Notes: generated by a model not told the origin, from the letters alone. Counted from the stretch's first letter, positions 1 to 6,228 are shown. The stretch: DNA of 11,356 bases from Victivallales bacterium (GCA_017538465.1 JAFYIW010000235.1:1-11356); one strand, 5' to 3'. Translations and numbers: made by a program.

Positions 1-25
1 CAAAGGGCAAAGTTTTTCAAAACAA

Positions 26-937
26 CTACTTCTTCAGAAAGGCATTGAACTCCGGAGAATTCTTGCCGTAGAGGTTCGCGGCCATCTGAAGCTGGAAATG
101 ACGTGGTGCATGCGCCACGAATTCGCCAAGCAACGCGGCCTTTTCCTGGCTGGTAAAGGGCGGCGGCGTCTCCCCACGCATGACTTGCCTGATATCCACC
201 AGCAACCGCGGATTGGCGAGCATTCCGCGAGCGGGCGCCACGCCATCCACGCCGCACTTTTCGCGCATTGCAATGGCGTCCTGTGGCGTAAAGAGGTCCC
301 CTGAACCAATGAGGGGAATTCCCTGAAGCATTTCCCGTGCGGCGGACAATCTAGCCAAGCCTCCTGGCACTCGGTCGTAGCGTTCCAAAACGGTGCGAAA
401 ATGCACCGTCACGAAATCGGGATGGGCCGAACATACAGCAGGAGCAATTCCTGAAGCAAATTCGGCAGAAGACTCATAGCCCATCCGCAGTTTCACGCCC
501 ACGGGCGCGGTGCCGACGGCGCATTTCATCGCCTGGAGCGTCATGGCAATCCATTCCGGATGACGCAGACGTTCTCCGCCAGCATGATTGCGCACCACCA
601 CCGGGCTAGGACACGCACAGTTGAGATCGACAGCCGCCGCGCCAAGTTCGTGCAGACGCCGTGCGGTCTCCGCCAGACGCGCAGTATCCTCGCCCATGAT
701 TTGAGCAATCACCGGCAGCCCCGTCGCCAGGTAGGGTTCTAGCCAAGCTGAAAGACGGGACCGGCGCGGCACGCCGGTGGAAATGCGCAGAAAAGGCGTC
801 CACCAGGCATCCGCCCAGCGGTGACGGGTGAGGATTTTGAGCCAGGCTCCTGCGGTGACACCCTCCATGGGTCCAGGGAGAATGCTAGGCAATGAAGTGC
901 CGTCGGAGAAGAGCATTGGTTCAAGCGACGTGGTCAT
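26..937 (-). CDS. dus: tRNA-dihydrouridine synthase (Dus family, COG0042)
   Basis: Predicted FMN-dependent enzyme that reduces specific uridines in tRNA D-loops to dihydrouridine, using NADPH, in the cytosol. From the ATG at 937 the protein has 303 residues. Near the N-terminus is PGPMEGVTAG, matching the family's APMEGVT flavin-binding start. Next is LNCACPSP, whose second Cys is at the position of the catalytic cysteine in the usual N-x-GCP motif. The core continues with VGVKLRMG, TVHFRT (the usual VHxRT), PLIGSGDL (usual GNGDI) and APARGMLANP (usual GRGxxxNP), so the whole TIM barrel is present. The frame stays open nine codons upstream to a TTG at 964. I prefer the ATG because no better Shine-Dalgarno sequence precedes the TTG, although the GGGA before the ATG is very close. 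It diverges from radC. The family is near certain, but the subtype (DusC-like or other) is not. Confidence 0.9.
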   Translation of the reverse strand: MTTSLEPMLFSDGTSLPSILPGPMEGVTAGAWLKILTRHRWADAWWTPFLRISTGVPRRSRLSAWLEPYLATGLPVIAQIMGEDTARLAETARRLHELGAAAVDLNCACPSPVVVRNHAGGERLRHPEWIAMTLQAMKCAVGTAPVGVKLRMGYESSAEFASGIAPAVCSAHPDFVTVHFRTVLERYDRVPGGLARLSAAREMLQGIPLIGSGDLFTPQDAIAMREKCGVDGVAPARGMLANPRLLVDIRQVMRGETPPPFTSQEKAALLGEFVAHAPRHFQLQMAANLYGKNSPEFNAFLKK

Positions 938-1009
938 TTCCCACAATTTGAACGCTCGAAGCAATTTTGCTCATCGTCAATGGGATTTTTATGACTATCT
1001 GGACTTTTT

Positions 1010-1038
1010 TTGTGCATGCGCCATTGGCAATTTAGATT
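1010..1038 (+). promoter_or_regulatory. possible sigma-70-type promoter for radC
   Basis: In the spacer between dus and radC, TTGTGC at 1010-1015 and TAGATT at 1033-1038 are separated by exactly 17 bases. This would start transcription near 1045, just ahead of the radC ribosome-binding site. Both boxes match the consensus only partly (three and four of six), so this is inference from spacing and position. Confidence 0.3.
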
Positions 1039-1071
1039 ATCTGGAAGCAAAACGAGGAAAACTGGAGGGCA

Positions 1072-1794
1072 ATGATGACTGAGCGAATGATTATGGAGCT
1101 GCCGGCGCCGGAACGTCCCCGCGAACGGCTGATGCGTCTAGGCGCGATGGCGCTATCCAACCGGGAACTGCTGGCGATTCTGCTACGCACCGGCAAACAA
1201 GGGGATTCTGCCCTGACGCTGGCCGACCAGGTGCTCCAACATTTTGAAGGTGCTCTTTCCAGATTGGCCAGCGCAATCCCGGAGGAGTTTCAGCAAATCA
1301 GCGGGATTGGCGAGGCGAAGGCAATCACACTGGTGGCGGCTTGCGAATTGGCCCGTCGGTTAATGGAGGCATCATTGGGCGAACGCCCCGTGCTCAATTC
1401 GCCTGGCTCGGTGGCGCAATACATGCGAACGCGAATCCAACACTCTTCGCAGGAGGAATTTCATGTGATCCTGCTGGACACGCGCAACCAAGTGCTACGC
1501 GAGGACCGCATTACCCTGGGGCTGCTGGACCGCTCGCTGGCCCATGCCCGCGAAGTGTTCCGACGTGCCATCCAATGTGCATGCCAGCGAATTGTGCTGT
1601 GTCACAACCATCCCTCTGGCAATCCCCAGCCCTCGCCTGAAGATTTGAACATCACCCGTTCGCTGGTTTTGGCTGGCCAAATCCTGGACATCCAAGTTCA
1701 AGATCATGTGATTCTTGGACGCATGGAAGCCGACCCGCTACACATCGGCTACTACAGCATGGGGGCACATGGGGAATTGAGAATTGAGGAATGA
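1072..1794 (+). CDS. radC: RadC family protein (JAB/MPN domain, DNA repair-associated)
   Basis: A 240-residue RadC-family protein, close to the family's usual length of about 220-230. The N-terminal UPF0758 part holds RPRERLMRLGAMALSNRELLAILLRTG in separate family-typical blocks (about residues 16-41). A helix-hairpin-helix-like ISGIGEAKA lies near residues 76-84. The C-terminal JAB/JAMM metal site is intact: a Glu pair at about 128-129, then HNHPSGNPQPSPED with His178, His180, Ser188 and Asp191. Family knowledge links RadC to DNA repair and recombination, but its biochemical role is unsettled and a repair function is not shown here. GGAGGG at 1064-1069 is only 2 bases from the first ATG and 5 bases from the second at 1075, so translation may begin at 1075. 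The normal C-terminus seems to end near residue 230. The last residues and the stop codon lie in a 7-base tandem repeat. Confidence 0.93.
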   Translation: MMTERMIMELPAPERPRERLMRLGAMALSNRELLAILLRTGKQGDSALTLADQVLQHFEGALSRLASAIPEEFQQISGIGEAKAITLVAACELARRLMEASLGERPVLNSPGSVAQYMRTRIQHSSQEEFHVILLDTRNQVLREDRITLGLLDRSLAHAREVFRRAIQCACQRIVLCHNHPSGNPQPSPEDLNITRSLVLAGQILDIQVQDHVILGRMEADPLHIGYYSMGAHGELRIEE

Positions 1795-1801
1795 GGAATG
1801 A
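1774..1801 (+). repeat. four 7-base tandem units across the radC stop codon
   Basis: Two copies of GAATTGA (1774-1780, 1781-1787) are followed by two of GGAATGA (1788-1794, 1795-1801). They are in perfect register and differ at two places between the pairs. The radC TGA stop is the end of the third unit. This looks like slippage-type expansion that added a few residues (ELRIEE) to the protein's tail. Confidence 0.75.
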
Positions 1802-1815
1802 GAAAACTGTGCGCC

Positions 1816-1867
1816 GCGGCTGCCAAGCCGCAGTTTGCCAAGTGGAATTGCGGTGCGTGGCACCGCA
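1816..1867 (+). repeat. pair of short perfect hairpins in the radC-accD spacer
   Basis: Two inverted repeats lie close together. GCGGCT (1816-1821) pairs with AGCCGC (1826-1831) around a 4-base loop. TGCGGTGC (1849-1856) pairs with GCACCGCA (1860-1867) around a 3-base loop. Neither is followed by a T run, so they are not standard intrinsic terminators. The paired arrangement resembles dispersed intergenic palindromes seen in many genomes. Whether it recurs in this genome cannot be seen from this window. Confidence 0.55.
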
Positions 1868-1928
1868 CAAGTCGTATGGCAGGGATTACATTACATAATG
1901 TACCGCCTCCACTGTAACTTCCGCTTCA

Positions 1929-2780
1929 ATGGACTTCAACGACACCCAGACCTCGTTCAACTTGCCCGCGCCTGGTTCGCGTACGGAAATTCCCGCAGGC
2001 TTGTGGGCCAAATGCCCGGCTTGCGGCGAAGTGGTTTACCGCCGCGCCCTGGAGGCGAATCTCTCGGTTTGCCCGACTTGCGGACATTACCACCCGCTGA
2101 CCGCCCGAGAGCGCATCAAGCAGCTCACGGATCCCGATAAAAAGGGCTTCACGGAGATGGCCGGGAACCTCTTCTCCACCGACCCGCTGAATTTCGCCGG
2201 CGATGGCTCCTATCCACGCAAACTCGAAGAGGCCCGTCAGAAGACGGAGATGTCGGAGGCGGTGGTGGTCGGAAAGGCCTTTTTAGACCAACGTCGTTAT
2301 GGTCTGGCAGTGATGGACTTCCGCTTCATGGGCGCAAGCATGGGATCCGTCGTCGGAGAGAAAATCACGCGATTGGCGGAATGGACCACCAAACGCGAAC
2401 TGCCGCTGGTGATTGTGACCGCCTCCGGCGGCGCCCGCATGCAGGAGGGAGCACTTTCCCTGATGCAGATGGCCAAGACCTCCGGCGCCATCATGCGACA
2501 TGACGAGGAGGGCCTTCCGCTGATTGTCATCCTCACCAATCCCACCACTGGCGGCGTGACCGCGTCCTTCGCCTCCTTGGGAGACATCATCCTCTCCGAG
2601 CCCCAGGCGCTCATCGGCTTCGCCGGCCAGCGCGTGATTGAGCAGACGACTCACGAGAAACTCCCCGAGGGCTTTCAGCGCGCAGAATATCTCCTCAAGC
2701 ATGGTTTCATTGACGCCATCGTGGAACGCAAAGACCTGCGGGCCACTCTATCACGGTTGCTGCGGGATTTCGAGCGATAG
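1929..2780 (+). CDS. accD: acetyl-CoA carboxylase carboxyltransferase subunit beta
   Basis: Beta subunit of the carboxyltransferase half of acetyl-CoA carboxylase. With AccA it transfers CO2 from carboxybiotin on AccB to acetyl-CoA, making malonyl-CoA for fatty-acid synthesis in the cytosol. The 283 residues match the usual AccD length. An N-terminal zinc ribbon is visible as C29-x2-C32-x15-C48-x2-C51. The crotonase-fold carboxyltransferase core follows, with VVGEKITRLAEWT, the strongly conserved TASGGARMQEG (about 164-174), NPTTGGVTASFASLGDI (oxyanion and CoA region, about 204-220), GFAGQRVIEQT and LPEGFQRAEYLLKHGFID. The ATG at 1929 is the first possible start after an in-frame TAA at 1896-1898, and no good Shine-Dalgarno sequence precedes it. 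waaF begins 17 bases after the stop, suggesting one transcript. No accA is in view. Confidence 0.97.
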   Translation: MDFNDTQTSFNLPAPGSRTEIPAGLWAKCPACGEVVYRRALEANLSVCPTCGHYHPLTARERIKQLTDPDKKGFTEMAGNLFSTDPLNFAGDGSYPRKLEEARQKTEMSEAVVVGKAFLDQRRYGLAVMDFRFMGASMGSVVGEKITRLAEWTTKRELPLVIVTASGGARMQEGALSLMQMAKTSGAIMRHDEEGLPLIVILTNPTTGGVTASFASLGDIILSEPQALIGFAGQRVIEQTTHEKLPEGFQRAEYLLKHGFIDAIVERKDLRATLSRLLRDFER

Positions 2781-2797
2781 GGGAAACCCAGACTCCA

Positions 2798-3865
2798 ATG
2801 CCATACACTCCGAATATCCAGAAATTTGAGCGCGAACTACCCGCGTTGCCACCGGTCGATTGGCAGGACGGCGTTTTGATTCGCTCGACCAACTGGCTAG
2901 GCGACCTGATGATGACGCTGCCGGCCACCTGGCAACTGAAATGCGCCCTGCCCGCCGATGTGCCGCTGTGGGTATTCACTCCACGGCCATTCGTGCCCGT
3001 CTGGAAAGCCGCCCCCTGGATTGACGGGGTCATCTCCTTCGCCGATCATCATCCGTCGTCTCTAGAGATCGCCGAGGTCAAGATTCATCATTTCGGGCTG
3101 GGAATCGTGTTGCCGAATTCCTTCGGTTCGGCCAGGGACCTCTGGCGGTGCCGCATTCCTCGTCGCCTGGGCCGTGCCGGGAATTTCCGTTCGTTGCTGC
3201 TGACCGACCGTCTCCCCGCCTGGAAACGCGGCGAAGGAGAAGGGAAATGGCATCAGCTTTCCTTCTATCTGGAACTGATGAGCGTCATCGGGAAAGTCAC
3301 CTACACGCCAGACTCGCCCCCCTTGGAAGTCTCCCCTGAAGCAGCAACCGCCTTCGGCATCCGGCGACGCGAGAAATGGCTGGCCATCGCGCCCGGCGCG
3401 GCCTTTGGCCCCGCCAAACAATGGCCAACGGAAAACTTCGCCATGGTAGCCCGCGAGCATATTGACCATGGCGGCAATGTCGTGCTGGTCGGCACTGCAA
3501 GGGAGACCTATCTGGCGCAGCAGATTCAGCGCATTGTCCCAAAGGCGCTGGACTTGACCGGCAGGACTGGCCTGGATGAACTGATGAGCGTTCTGCAGAA
3601 TGTGGATGGTGTCATTGCCAACGACTCCGGCGCCATGCACTTGGCGGCCGGATTGGGCACCCGCGGCATTGCGCTGTTCGCCTCCACCGACCCAGTGGCC
3701 ACCGGCCCCCTCGGCGCCCCCTGGGAATTGCTGGTCGCCACGGCGGAATGCCGTCCCTGCTTCCAGCGTGTCTGCCCCTGGGCGGGTGCCATTCATTATC
3801 GGTGTATGCGGGAACTCACGCCACAGCGCGTCATTGAACTATTGCCGGAACTAGCTGGCTGTTAA
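2798..3865 (+). CDS. waaF: lipopolysaccharide heptosyltransferase II-like glycosyltransferase (GT9)
   Basis: A 355-residue GT-B glycosyltransferase of family GT9. WaaF adds the second L-glycero-D-manno-heptose to the LPS inner core from ADP-heptose, on the cytoplasmic face of the inner membrane. The N-terminal signature RSTNWLGDLMMTLPA (about residues 29-43) is the acceptor-side motif of heptosyltransferases. The C-terminal half carries APGAAFGPAKQWP (about 198-210), the WaaF-type donor-binding loop, then NDSGAMHLAAGLGTRGIALF (about 275-294). A Cys-rich end, CRPCFQRVCPW followed by HYRC, also occurs in WaaF-like proteins. These motifs favour WaaF over WaaC or WaaQ, but GT9 subtypes are hard to separate by eye and the acceptor sugar is not proven. 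The gene follows accD by 17 bases. GGGGAAA at the end of accD is a distant, weak ribosome-binding site. Confidence 0.87.
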   Translation: MPYTPNIQKFERELPALPPVDWQDGVLIRSTNWLGDLMMTLPATWQLKCALPADVPLWVFTPRPFVPVWKAAPWIDGVISFADHHPSSLEIAEVKIHHFGLGIVLPNSFGSARDLWRCRIPRRLGRAGNFRSLLLTDRLPAWKRGEGEGKWHQLSFYLELMSVIGKVTYTPDSPPLEVSPEAATAFGIRRREKWLAIAPGAAFGPAKQWPTENFAMVAREHIDHGGNVVLVGTARETYLAQQIQRIVPKALDLTGRTGLDELMSVLQNVDGVIANDSGAMHLAAGLGTRGIALFASTDPVATGPLGAPWELLVATAECRPCFQRVCPWAGAIHYRCMRELTPQRVIELLPELAGC

Positions 3866-3881
3866 TTGAATGCGGTCCGCC

Positions 3882-3911
3882 AACAAAGGCAAGTTAACGA
3901 TATGCTTTGTT
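3882..3911 (+). repeat. AT-rich hairpin just after waaF
   Basis: AACAAAG (3882-3888) and CTTTGTT (3905-3911) are exact reverse complements separated by 16 bases. They lie between the waaF stop and the large multi-hairpin element. There is no T tract after the second arm, so it is not a standard terminator. It may be part of the larger structure that follows. Confidence 0.45.
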
Positions 3912-3914
3912 CCC

Positions 3915-4105
3915 CAAGAAGGTGCCTAACGGCAGAGTTTTCGTTTTGACTTTGCCCAAAGGGTTATAGCGCCCTTTTCGGGCGCAGGATTCTGGCGGTG
4001 GTGCCTTCCCCGCCGGCTGCGTGCCCTTCAGGCACTTGCAGGCGGTTACGCATGGTCGCGCACTACGTGCGCTCGCCGCTTCGCGGCTATTAAGGCACCC
4101 TCTTG
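3915..4105. repeat. multi-hairpin structured element closed by a long-range stem
   Basis: The outer arms at 3915-3927 and 4093-4105 pair at 12 of 13 positions although about 165 bases apart. Inside lie successive hairpins: GGCAGAG with CTTTGCC (3931-3956, one mismatch); GCGCCC with GGGCGC (3969-3985, perfect); CTGGCGG with CCGCCGG (3992-4016, one wobble); CTGC+GTGCC with GGCAC+GCAG (4017-4041, a two-base bulge); GCGCAC with GTGCGC (4058-4072, perfect); and GCCGC with GCGGC (4075-4087, perfect). I find no coding frame with recognisable protein. The architecture suits a structured RNA or a compound palindromic repeat. It could be a resident repeat that the neighbouring insertion sequence targets, part of that element, or an unrelated RNA. 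The pairings are visible directly, but the identity is unknown. Confidence 0.6.
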
Positions 4106-4282
4106 AGTTGCTATGTTAAAAGTGTTTCCCGCATCGTCGCACCGCCGTCTTCGGCGCATTCCGTGAACGAAAAAGGACTGGCGCTCCAGTTTTCTGCGTT
4201 ATCTTAAACGGTGTCCCGGACCTGAAAGGCTTTCCGGGTCCGCATTGCACAAGAACCGTAAAACAGAGGAGTCGCCAGTCCC
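4106..4282 (+). ncRNA. candidate IS110 bridge RNA / structured leader
   Basis: IS110-group elements encode a bridge RNA of roughly 150-200 bases in the non-coding end before the transposase. Its two loops pair with donor and target DNA. This 177-base stretch has the right place, size and orientation. It holds three hairpins: CGCCG with CGGCG (4143-4156), ACTGG with CCAGT (4177-4190), and a strong CGGACC with GGTCCG (4217-4242) with an inner GAAA/TTTC stem. A weak extended -10, TG-C-TATGTT, lies at 4109-4117 and could start the RNA near 4125. I cannot assign target- or donor-binding loops because the element's ends are undefined. The alternative is a plain mRNA leader, with a guide RNA at the other end as in the IS1111 group. 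Confidence 0.4.
4175..4281 (+). promoter_or_regulatory. long-range inverted repeat covering the transposase ribosome-binding site
   Basis: GGACTGGCGCTCC at 4175-4187 is the reverse complement of GGAGTCGCCAGTCC at 4268-4281, apart from one inserted T. The downstream arm includes the GGAG of the transposase Shine-Dalgarno sequence AGAGGAG (4265-4271). The upstream arm also forms a local hairpin (4177-4190), so two exclusive folds exist: one leaves the ribosome-binding site free and one hides it. Regulation is inferred; the complementarity is direct. Confidence 0.5.
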
Positions 4283-5503
4283 ATGCCACAATGTAGCACA
4301 TCTTCCTTCGACGGCCAGCGGGTCTACTGCGGATTCGACGTCCACAAGCGCACCTGGGACGTCTGCGTCCGAATCAACGGGTGCCAGGTGAAGGCGTTCC
4401 ACACGGACTCCGACGTCGGGTCGATCGTCTCCCGTCTGAAGCGCGCGTTCCCCGGCGCGGAGTTCCACAGCGTCTACGAGGCCGGCTTCAGCGGCTTCCA
4501 CGCGCACCGCGCGCTGTGCGCCGCCGGCTTCCGGAACCTGGTGGTCAACCCCGCGGACGTGCCGACCAGCGGCCGGGAGCGCGCCTTCAAGTCGGACGCG
4601 TCGGACTGCCGGAAACTGGCCAGGAGCCTGGAGAACGGCGAGCTGCGCGGCATCGACGTCCCGCCGGTCGGGCTGGAGCGGATGCGCGGGCTGGTCCGCC
4701 GCGAGACGCAGCTCCGCGACGCGGCGGTGCGCTGCGCCAACCAGCTGAAGTCCTCGCTGCACTTCCACGGCGGGCGCGAGGTCCCCGCCCGTCTCGGCGA
4801 GCGCGTCCTCAGGCGCCTGGAGGCGGAGGCCGCGGAGGCCGGGGACTTCGAGACGCCGAGCCTCGTGCGCCAGCTCCGCCTCCTGCGGGAGGAGCGCGCC
4901 CGGGTCGTGGCGGACGAGCGCGTCCTCCAGGAGAGGCTGGGCTACGCCGGGGACGTCCGGCTGCTGACCTCGATCCCCGGCGTCGGACTCCGCGCGGCGA
5001 CGGTCATCCAGGCGGAGCTGGGGGACGTCTCCCGGTTCCGCTCCCCGGCCGCCCTGGCCTCCTACGTCGGGCTCGCGCCGCATCTGACGGGCAGCGGCGA
5101 CAGCGAGAGGGCCGTGGCCAGCGGCAGCCGCAAGAAGAAGCTGCTGCACAGCCTTTTCATCCAGGCCGCCTGGATCGCGGCGGGCAGGGACGCGGCGCTG
5201 TGCGCCCTCTTCGGGCGGCTCTGCCGGCGACACAGGAAGACCCGCGCCATCGTCGTCGTCGCCAGGAAGCTTCTCCTCATCGCCTTCGCGGTCCTGCGCA
5301 AGAAGGAGCCCTACGACGCGGAGCTGCTGCTGAGGAACCATCCGGAGCTGGCGGACGGGGCGGCCAGGGGCTCCATCCCCCCCGAATGCGCCGAGGCCGC
5401 GCGGTGCGCCGAATGCGCCGACGAGGACGAGGACGACTCCCTTTCCCCTCTCTCCACGGCGGATGCCCGCCCCGCGCCCCCGCCAGGCTCCGACGAGCCG
5501 TGA
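4283..5503 (+). CDS. IS110-family transposase (DEDD recombinase)
   Basis: A 406-residue IS110-family recombinase. The N-terminal RuvC-like DEDD domain shows GFDVHKRTWDV (Asp19), YEAGFSGF (Glu66) and KSDASDCRKLARSLENGEL (Asp105, Asp108), the four metal-binding acids. A helical middle part runs from about 130 to 220. The Transposase_20 domain follows with LLTSIPGVGLRAATVIQAELGD (about 227-248), a helix-hairpin-helix-like segment, then SYVGLAPHLTGSGDS. Its Ser271 or Ser274 is where the family's nucleophilic serine is expected. It cuts and joins DNA with a guide RNA from the same element. All key residues are present, so it may be active. The last 50 residues are acidic and proline-rich. I count 47 of 60 G+C at 4801-4860, well above neighbouring genes, suggesting recent transfer. 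AGAGGAG precedes the ATG by 11 bases. Confidence 0.95.
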   Translation: MPQCSTSSFDGQRVYCGFDVHKRTWDVCVRINGCQVKAFHTDSDVGSIVSRLKRAFPGAEFHSVYEAGFSGFHAHRALCAAGFRNLVVNPADVPTSGRERAFKSDASDCRKLARSLENGELRGIDVPPVGLERMRGLVRRETQLRDAAVRCANQLKSSLHFHGGREVPARLGERVLRRLEAEAAEAGDFETPSLVRQLRLLREERARVVADERVLQERLGYAGDVRLLTSIPGVGLRAATVIQAELGDVSRFRSPAALASYVGLAPHLTGSGDSERAVASGSRKKKLLHSLFIQAAWIAAGRDAALCALFGRLCRRHRKTRAIVVVARKLLLIAFAVLRKKEPYDAELLLRNHPELADGAARGSIPPECAEAARCAECADEDEDDSLSPLSTADARPAPPPGSDEP

Positions 5504-5656
5504 AACCCATTCTCGCCCGGCGGGGGGCGTGGCGGGAAGCCCGTCCGCCCGCCGCGACCGCGACGCTCTCCAGCCGACGCATGGCCCCCAGGCAGGCATG
5601 ACGCCGGACCCGGCATGCCATCCCGCCGACGGCGGACGAATGACACGCCCCCATTT

Positions 5657-5714
5657 CCAGGCCGCCTTATGTTCCCTGAGCCTTTCGAGCTCTACTCTTG
5701 AGTATGCGGCCTGG
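5657..5714. repeat. perfect 9-base inverted repeat downstream of the transposase
   Basis: CCAGGCCGC (5657-5665) and GCGGCCTGG (5706-5714) are exact reverse complements around 40 bases, which themselves contain a small TACTC/GAGTA palindrome. In IS1111-group relatives the guide RNA is encoded on this side of the transposase, so this is the main structured candidate there. G+C richness makes chance pairing more likely. Confidence 0.45.
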
Positions 5715-6029
5715 GCTTCAAGCGACAACAGCAGACTGCGCACAGCCGGAAGGCATGACAGCGCCGATAACAGTGTGCGTTTCCTTTCTGCCGCCACCGC
5801 AGGGACTGACAAGCCGGAAAGCCCGCGTCAGAGCATCACGACGCAGGAGAGCGACCTCCGACACCCCGGAACTCCAGGGAGAAAGCCGGGCAGACTCCCG
5901 CTTTGTCTCAGGCAGACCGCGGAGGAGCACGCATCCGCACCGCGCCAAGTCCGGAAAAAGAACGCTTTTCAACAAGGAAAAAACGCCGCCCACATTAAAA
6001 AAAACGGGAGTCAGCTTGACTTTTACATA

Positions 6030-6059
6030 ACGGGAACAAAGCGTCTTTTGTCATCCCGT
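6030..6059 (+). repeat. two-part hairpin upstream of the Rrf2-type gene
   Basis: ACGGGA (6030-6035) pairs with TCCCGT (6054-6059). Directly inside, ACAAAG pairs with CTTTTGT with one bulge, around a 3-base CGT loop. No T tract follows. It lies about 170 bases before the regulator's ATG. It could mark the right end of the insertion sequence, serve as an operator, or be unrelated. Confidence 0.4.
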
Positions 6060-6228
6060 GAGAGAGTCGGGACCGGAGAAGAGAGAACAGCAGATTTGCC
6101 ACGACCGCCTTAATGACGCGTCTTCGGGGAAAGCACATAATTCCCGATTTGTCCTTTTGCGCATGGAAAACTCCAGTATTTCAATTATATTTTTTCATCC
6201 CCCAATCCACAACCACCCCATACTAAAG

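Larger units (their letters stand above)
4106..5990 (+). mobile_element. IS110-family insertion sequence (ends not defined)
   Basis: The transposase and its flanking non-coding DNA make up an IS110-family element. Such elements move through a circular intermediate and usually lack terminal inverted repeats and target duplications, so the limits given are approximate. The left limit is put after the closing arm of the multi-hairpin element. The right limit is where the G+C-rich sequence gives way to A-rich DNA near 5990. I saw no convincing flanking direct repeat. It lies between waaF and the rrf2-type gene and breaks no recognisable gene. Confidence 0.45.
5504..6228. other. gene-free region after the transposase, with several inverted repeats
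   Basis: Open frames exist on both strands, but their translations are low-complexity Arg/Pro/Ser-rich or show no recognisable domain, as expected of G+C-rich non-coding DNA. Inverted repeats seen are GGCGGG with CCCGCC (5519-5553), GGCATG with CATGCC (5595-5619), CCAGGCCGC with GCGGCCTGG (5657-5714), and a hairpin at 6030-6059. Up to about 5935 the DNA is G+C-rich like the transposase. After that it turns A-rich, with an eight-A run near 5997-6004. The left part is probably the right end of the insertion sequence. The last 150-200 bases are probably the promoter region of the Rrf2-type gene. Confidence 0.5.

Noticed and set aside
3924..3930. GCCTAAC resembles the R'' core site (RYYYAAC) of an integron attC, at one edge of a palindromic structure
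   Set aside because: The matching GTTRRRY core is missing at the other edge (ATTAAGGC instead), the inside is multi-branched rather than one long imperfect palindrome, and no integron integrase or cassette is present.
3969..3985. GCGCCC/GGGCGC hairpin as the waaF transcription terminator
   Set aside because: No T tract follows the stem, and it is one of a series of hairpins inside a larger closed structure.
4381..5601. 406-codon open frame on the plus strand in another frame of the transposase
   Set aside because: It has an Arg/Pro/Gly-rich low-complexity translation and overlaps the motif-bearing frame, so it is a composition artefact. I saw no slippery site suggesting frameshifting.
4199..5812. 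537-codon open frame on the minus strand across the transposase
   Set aside because: It is antisense to a transposase with all catalytic motifs. The translation is Arg/Gly/Ala-rich with no domain, as expected from G+C-rich third positions.
5463..6113. 216-codon open frame after the transposase
   Set aside because: It starts inside the transposase in another frame. There is no ribosome-binding site, domain or protein-like pattern, and composition changes midway with no effect on the frame.
4119..6127. Shared 9-base CGTCTTCGG at 4146-4154 and 6119-6127 as an insertion-site repeat
   Set aside because: A 9-base match between regions of this size is expected about by chance, the flanks do not extend it, and the left copy lies inside a hairpin of the leader.
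6058..6228. In-frame N-terminal extension of the Rrf2-type protein
   Set aside because: Rrf2 proteins begin right before the VSARTRYGLR helix. The 57 added residues look like translated promoter DNA, and the ATG at 6229 fits the family length.
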